Assembly (NCBI GenBank): GCA_913009875.1
Contig: CAJVYS010000013.1
Span: forward strand, 1 to 43,340
Direction: 5' to 3'
DNA length: 43,340 nt
Source: an uncultured Gammaproteobacteria bacterium
Lineage (GTDB): Bacteria > Pseudomonadota > Gammaproteobacteria > SZUA-152
The number at the start of each line of letters is the position of its first letter. Within the stretch, counting starts at the first letter, position 1. Under the pieces are notes generated by a model, which was not told where the DNA came from, did not search any database, and saw nothing but the letters and a program-made list of their open reading frames with translations. This document shows positions 43,093-43,340 of this stretch, one piece after another. Made by a program: the position numbers and the translations under genes.

Positions 43093-43340
43093 TACGCGAA
43101 AGTGGCGGAATTGGTATTTAGAAACGCTCAAAGAGCGTAGCGAATGCTAGCGATTCTTAAGGTGAATACGCTGGATTAGCACGGCGGGTTGGTAGCCTGC
43201 AACTGGTTTTAATTACGCGAAAGTGGCGGAATTGGTATTTAGAAACGCTCAAAGAGCGTAGCGAATGCTAGCGATTCTTAAGGTGAATACGCTGGATTAG
43301 CACGGCGGGTTGGTAGCCTGCAACTGGTTTTAATTACGCG
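43093..43340. repeat. 121-bp tandem repeat with tRNA-Leu-like 5' half (contig end)
   Basis: Exact period 121 from 43093 to the last base (two full units plus 6 nt). Each unit includes GCGAAAGTGGCGGAATTGGT (43096 and 43217), which matches the acceptor 5' strand and D-arm of a tRNA-Leu, but then departs: no anticodon arm, T-arm or CCA follows. The rest can form hairpins: ACGCTC-AAA-GAGCGT, GCGATTC-TTAAGGT-GAATACGC, GCGGG-TTGGTAG-CCTGC, and AATTACGC/GCGGAATT across the unit boundary. The 248-nt span equals 121+127, the mark of an assembly loop at k=127. Function unknown. Confidence 0.85.

Noticed and set aside
43093-43340. Calling the terminal repeats functional tRNA-Leu genes
   Set aside because: Only the 5' half matches; anticodon arm, T-arm and CCA are missing.
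43093-43340. CRISPR array at the contig end
   Set aside because: The whole 121-bp unit is identical; there are no variable spacers and no cas genes.

Overview
The window reads as a contig from a motile gammaproteobacterium whose core is about 60% G+C. Gene order fliLMNOPQR-flhBAF-fleN-fliA-cheYZAB-motCD-parC-parP-cheW-DUF2802 matches the polar-flagellum/chemotaxis locus of Pseudomonas-like bacteria. A sulfide:quinone oxidoreductase, a di-heme peroxidase and a small c-type cytochrome point to a sulfur-oxidising or respiratory lifestyle. I cannot fix the genus from sequence alone.

Both ends carry assembly signatures. Bases 1-242 are not genomic: noisy poly-T followed by a complete Illumina P7/TruSeq adapter (177-242), i.e. 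a reverse-complemented read-through. At the right end 43093-43340 is a 121-bp unit repeated in tandem. Its 248-nt span equals 121+127, as expected if a de Bruijn graph with k=127 ran into a cycle, so a real tandem array of unknown copy number probably starts there. Each unit begins with a tRNA-Leu-like 5' half.

Layout: (a) 243-1679, an AT-richer stretch with a small lipoprotein and a secreted barrel-like protein. (b) 1680-2687, a MauG/CcpA-type peroxidase on the minus strand. (c) 3033-22877, the flagellar switch (FliMN), type III export gate (FliOPQR-FlhBA), polar placement and number control (FlhF, FleN), sigma-28 (FliA), chemotaxis phosphorelay (CheYZAB, CheW), MotCD stator and polar array positioning (ParC, ParP). 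Sigma-54 promoters are visible before fliL and before cheW. (d) 23020-24752, on the opposite strand, a FliK-like hook-length protein overlapping a short FlhB C-terminal homologue (FlhX). (e) 24845-28524, a GYF-like/pentapeptide membrane protein and the complete AmmeMemoRadiSam triad of unresolved function. (f) 28528-32808, hypothetical proteins, a TetR regulator, a cytochrome c and a patatin-like phospholipase. (g) 32860-37577, a PAS-sigma-54 activator, sqr with its own sigma-54 promoter, and a divergent pair encoding a DUF455 ferritin-like protein and a lipoprotein. (h) 37656-42260, lpxH, two cyclophilins, cysS and folD. (i) 42392-42967, tRNA-Pro, -Arg, -His and -Lys followed by a terminator.

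Intergenic spaces between converging genes are populated by REP-like paired palindromes in at least three related core variants, including one nested double pair after cysS. The parts most worth following up are the terminal structured repeat array, the sqr/sigma-54 regulator module with a Cys/His-rich PAS domain, and the AmmeMemoRadiSam cluster.
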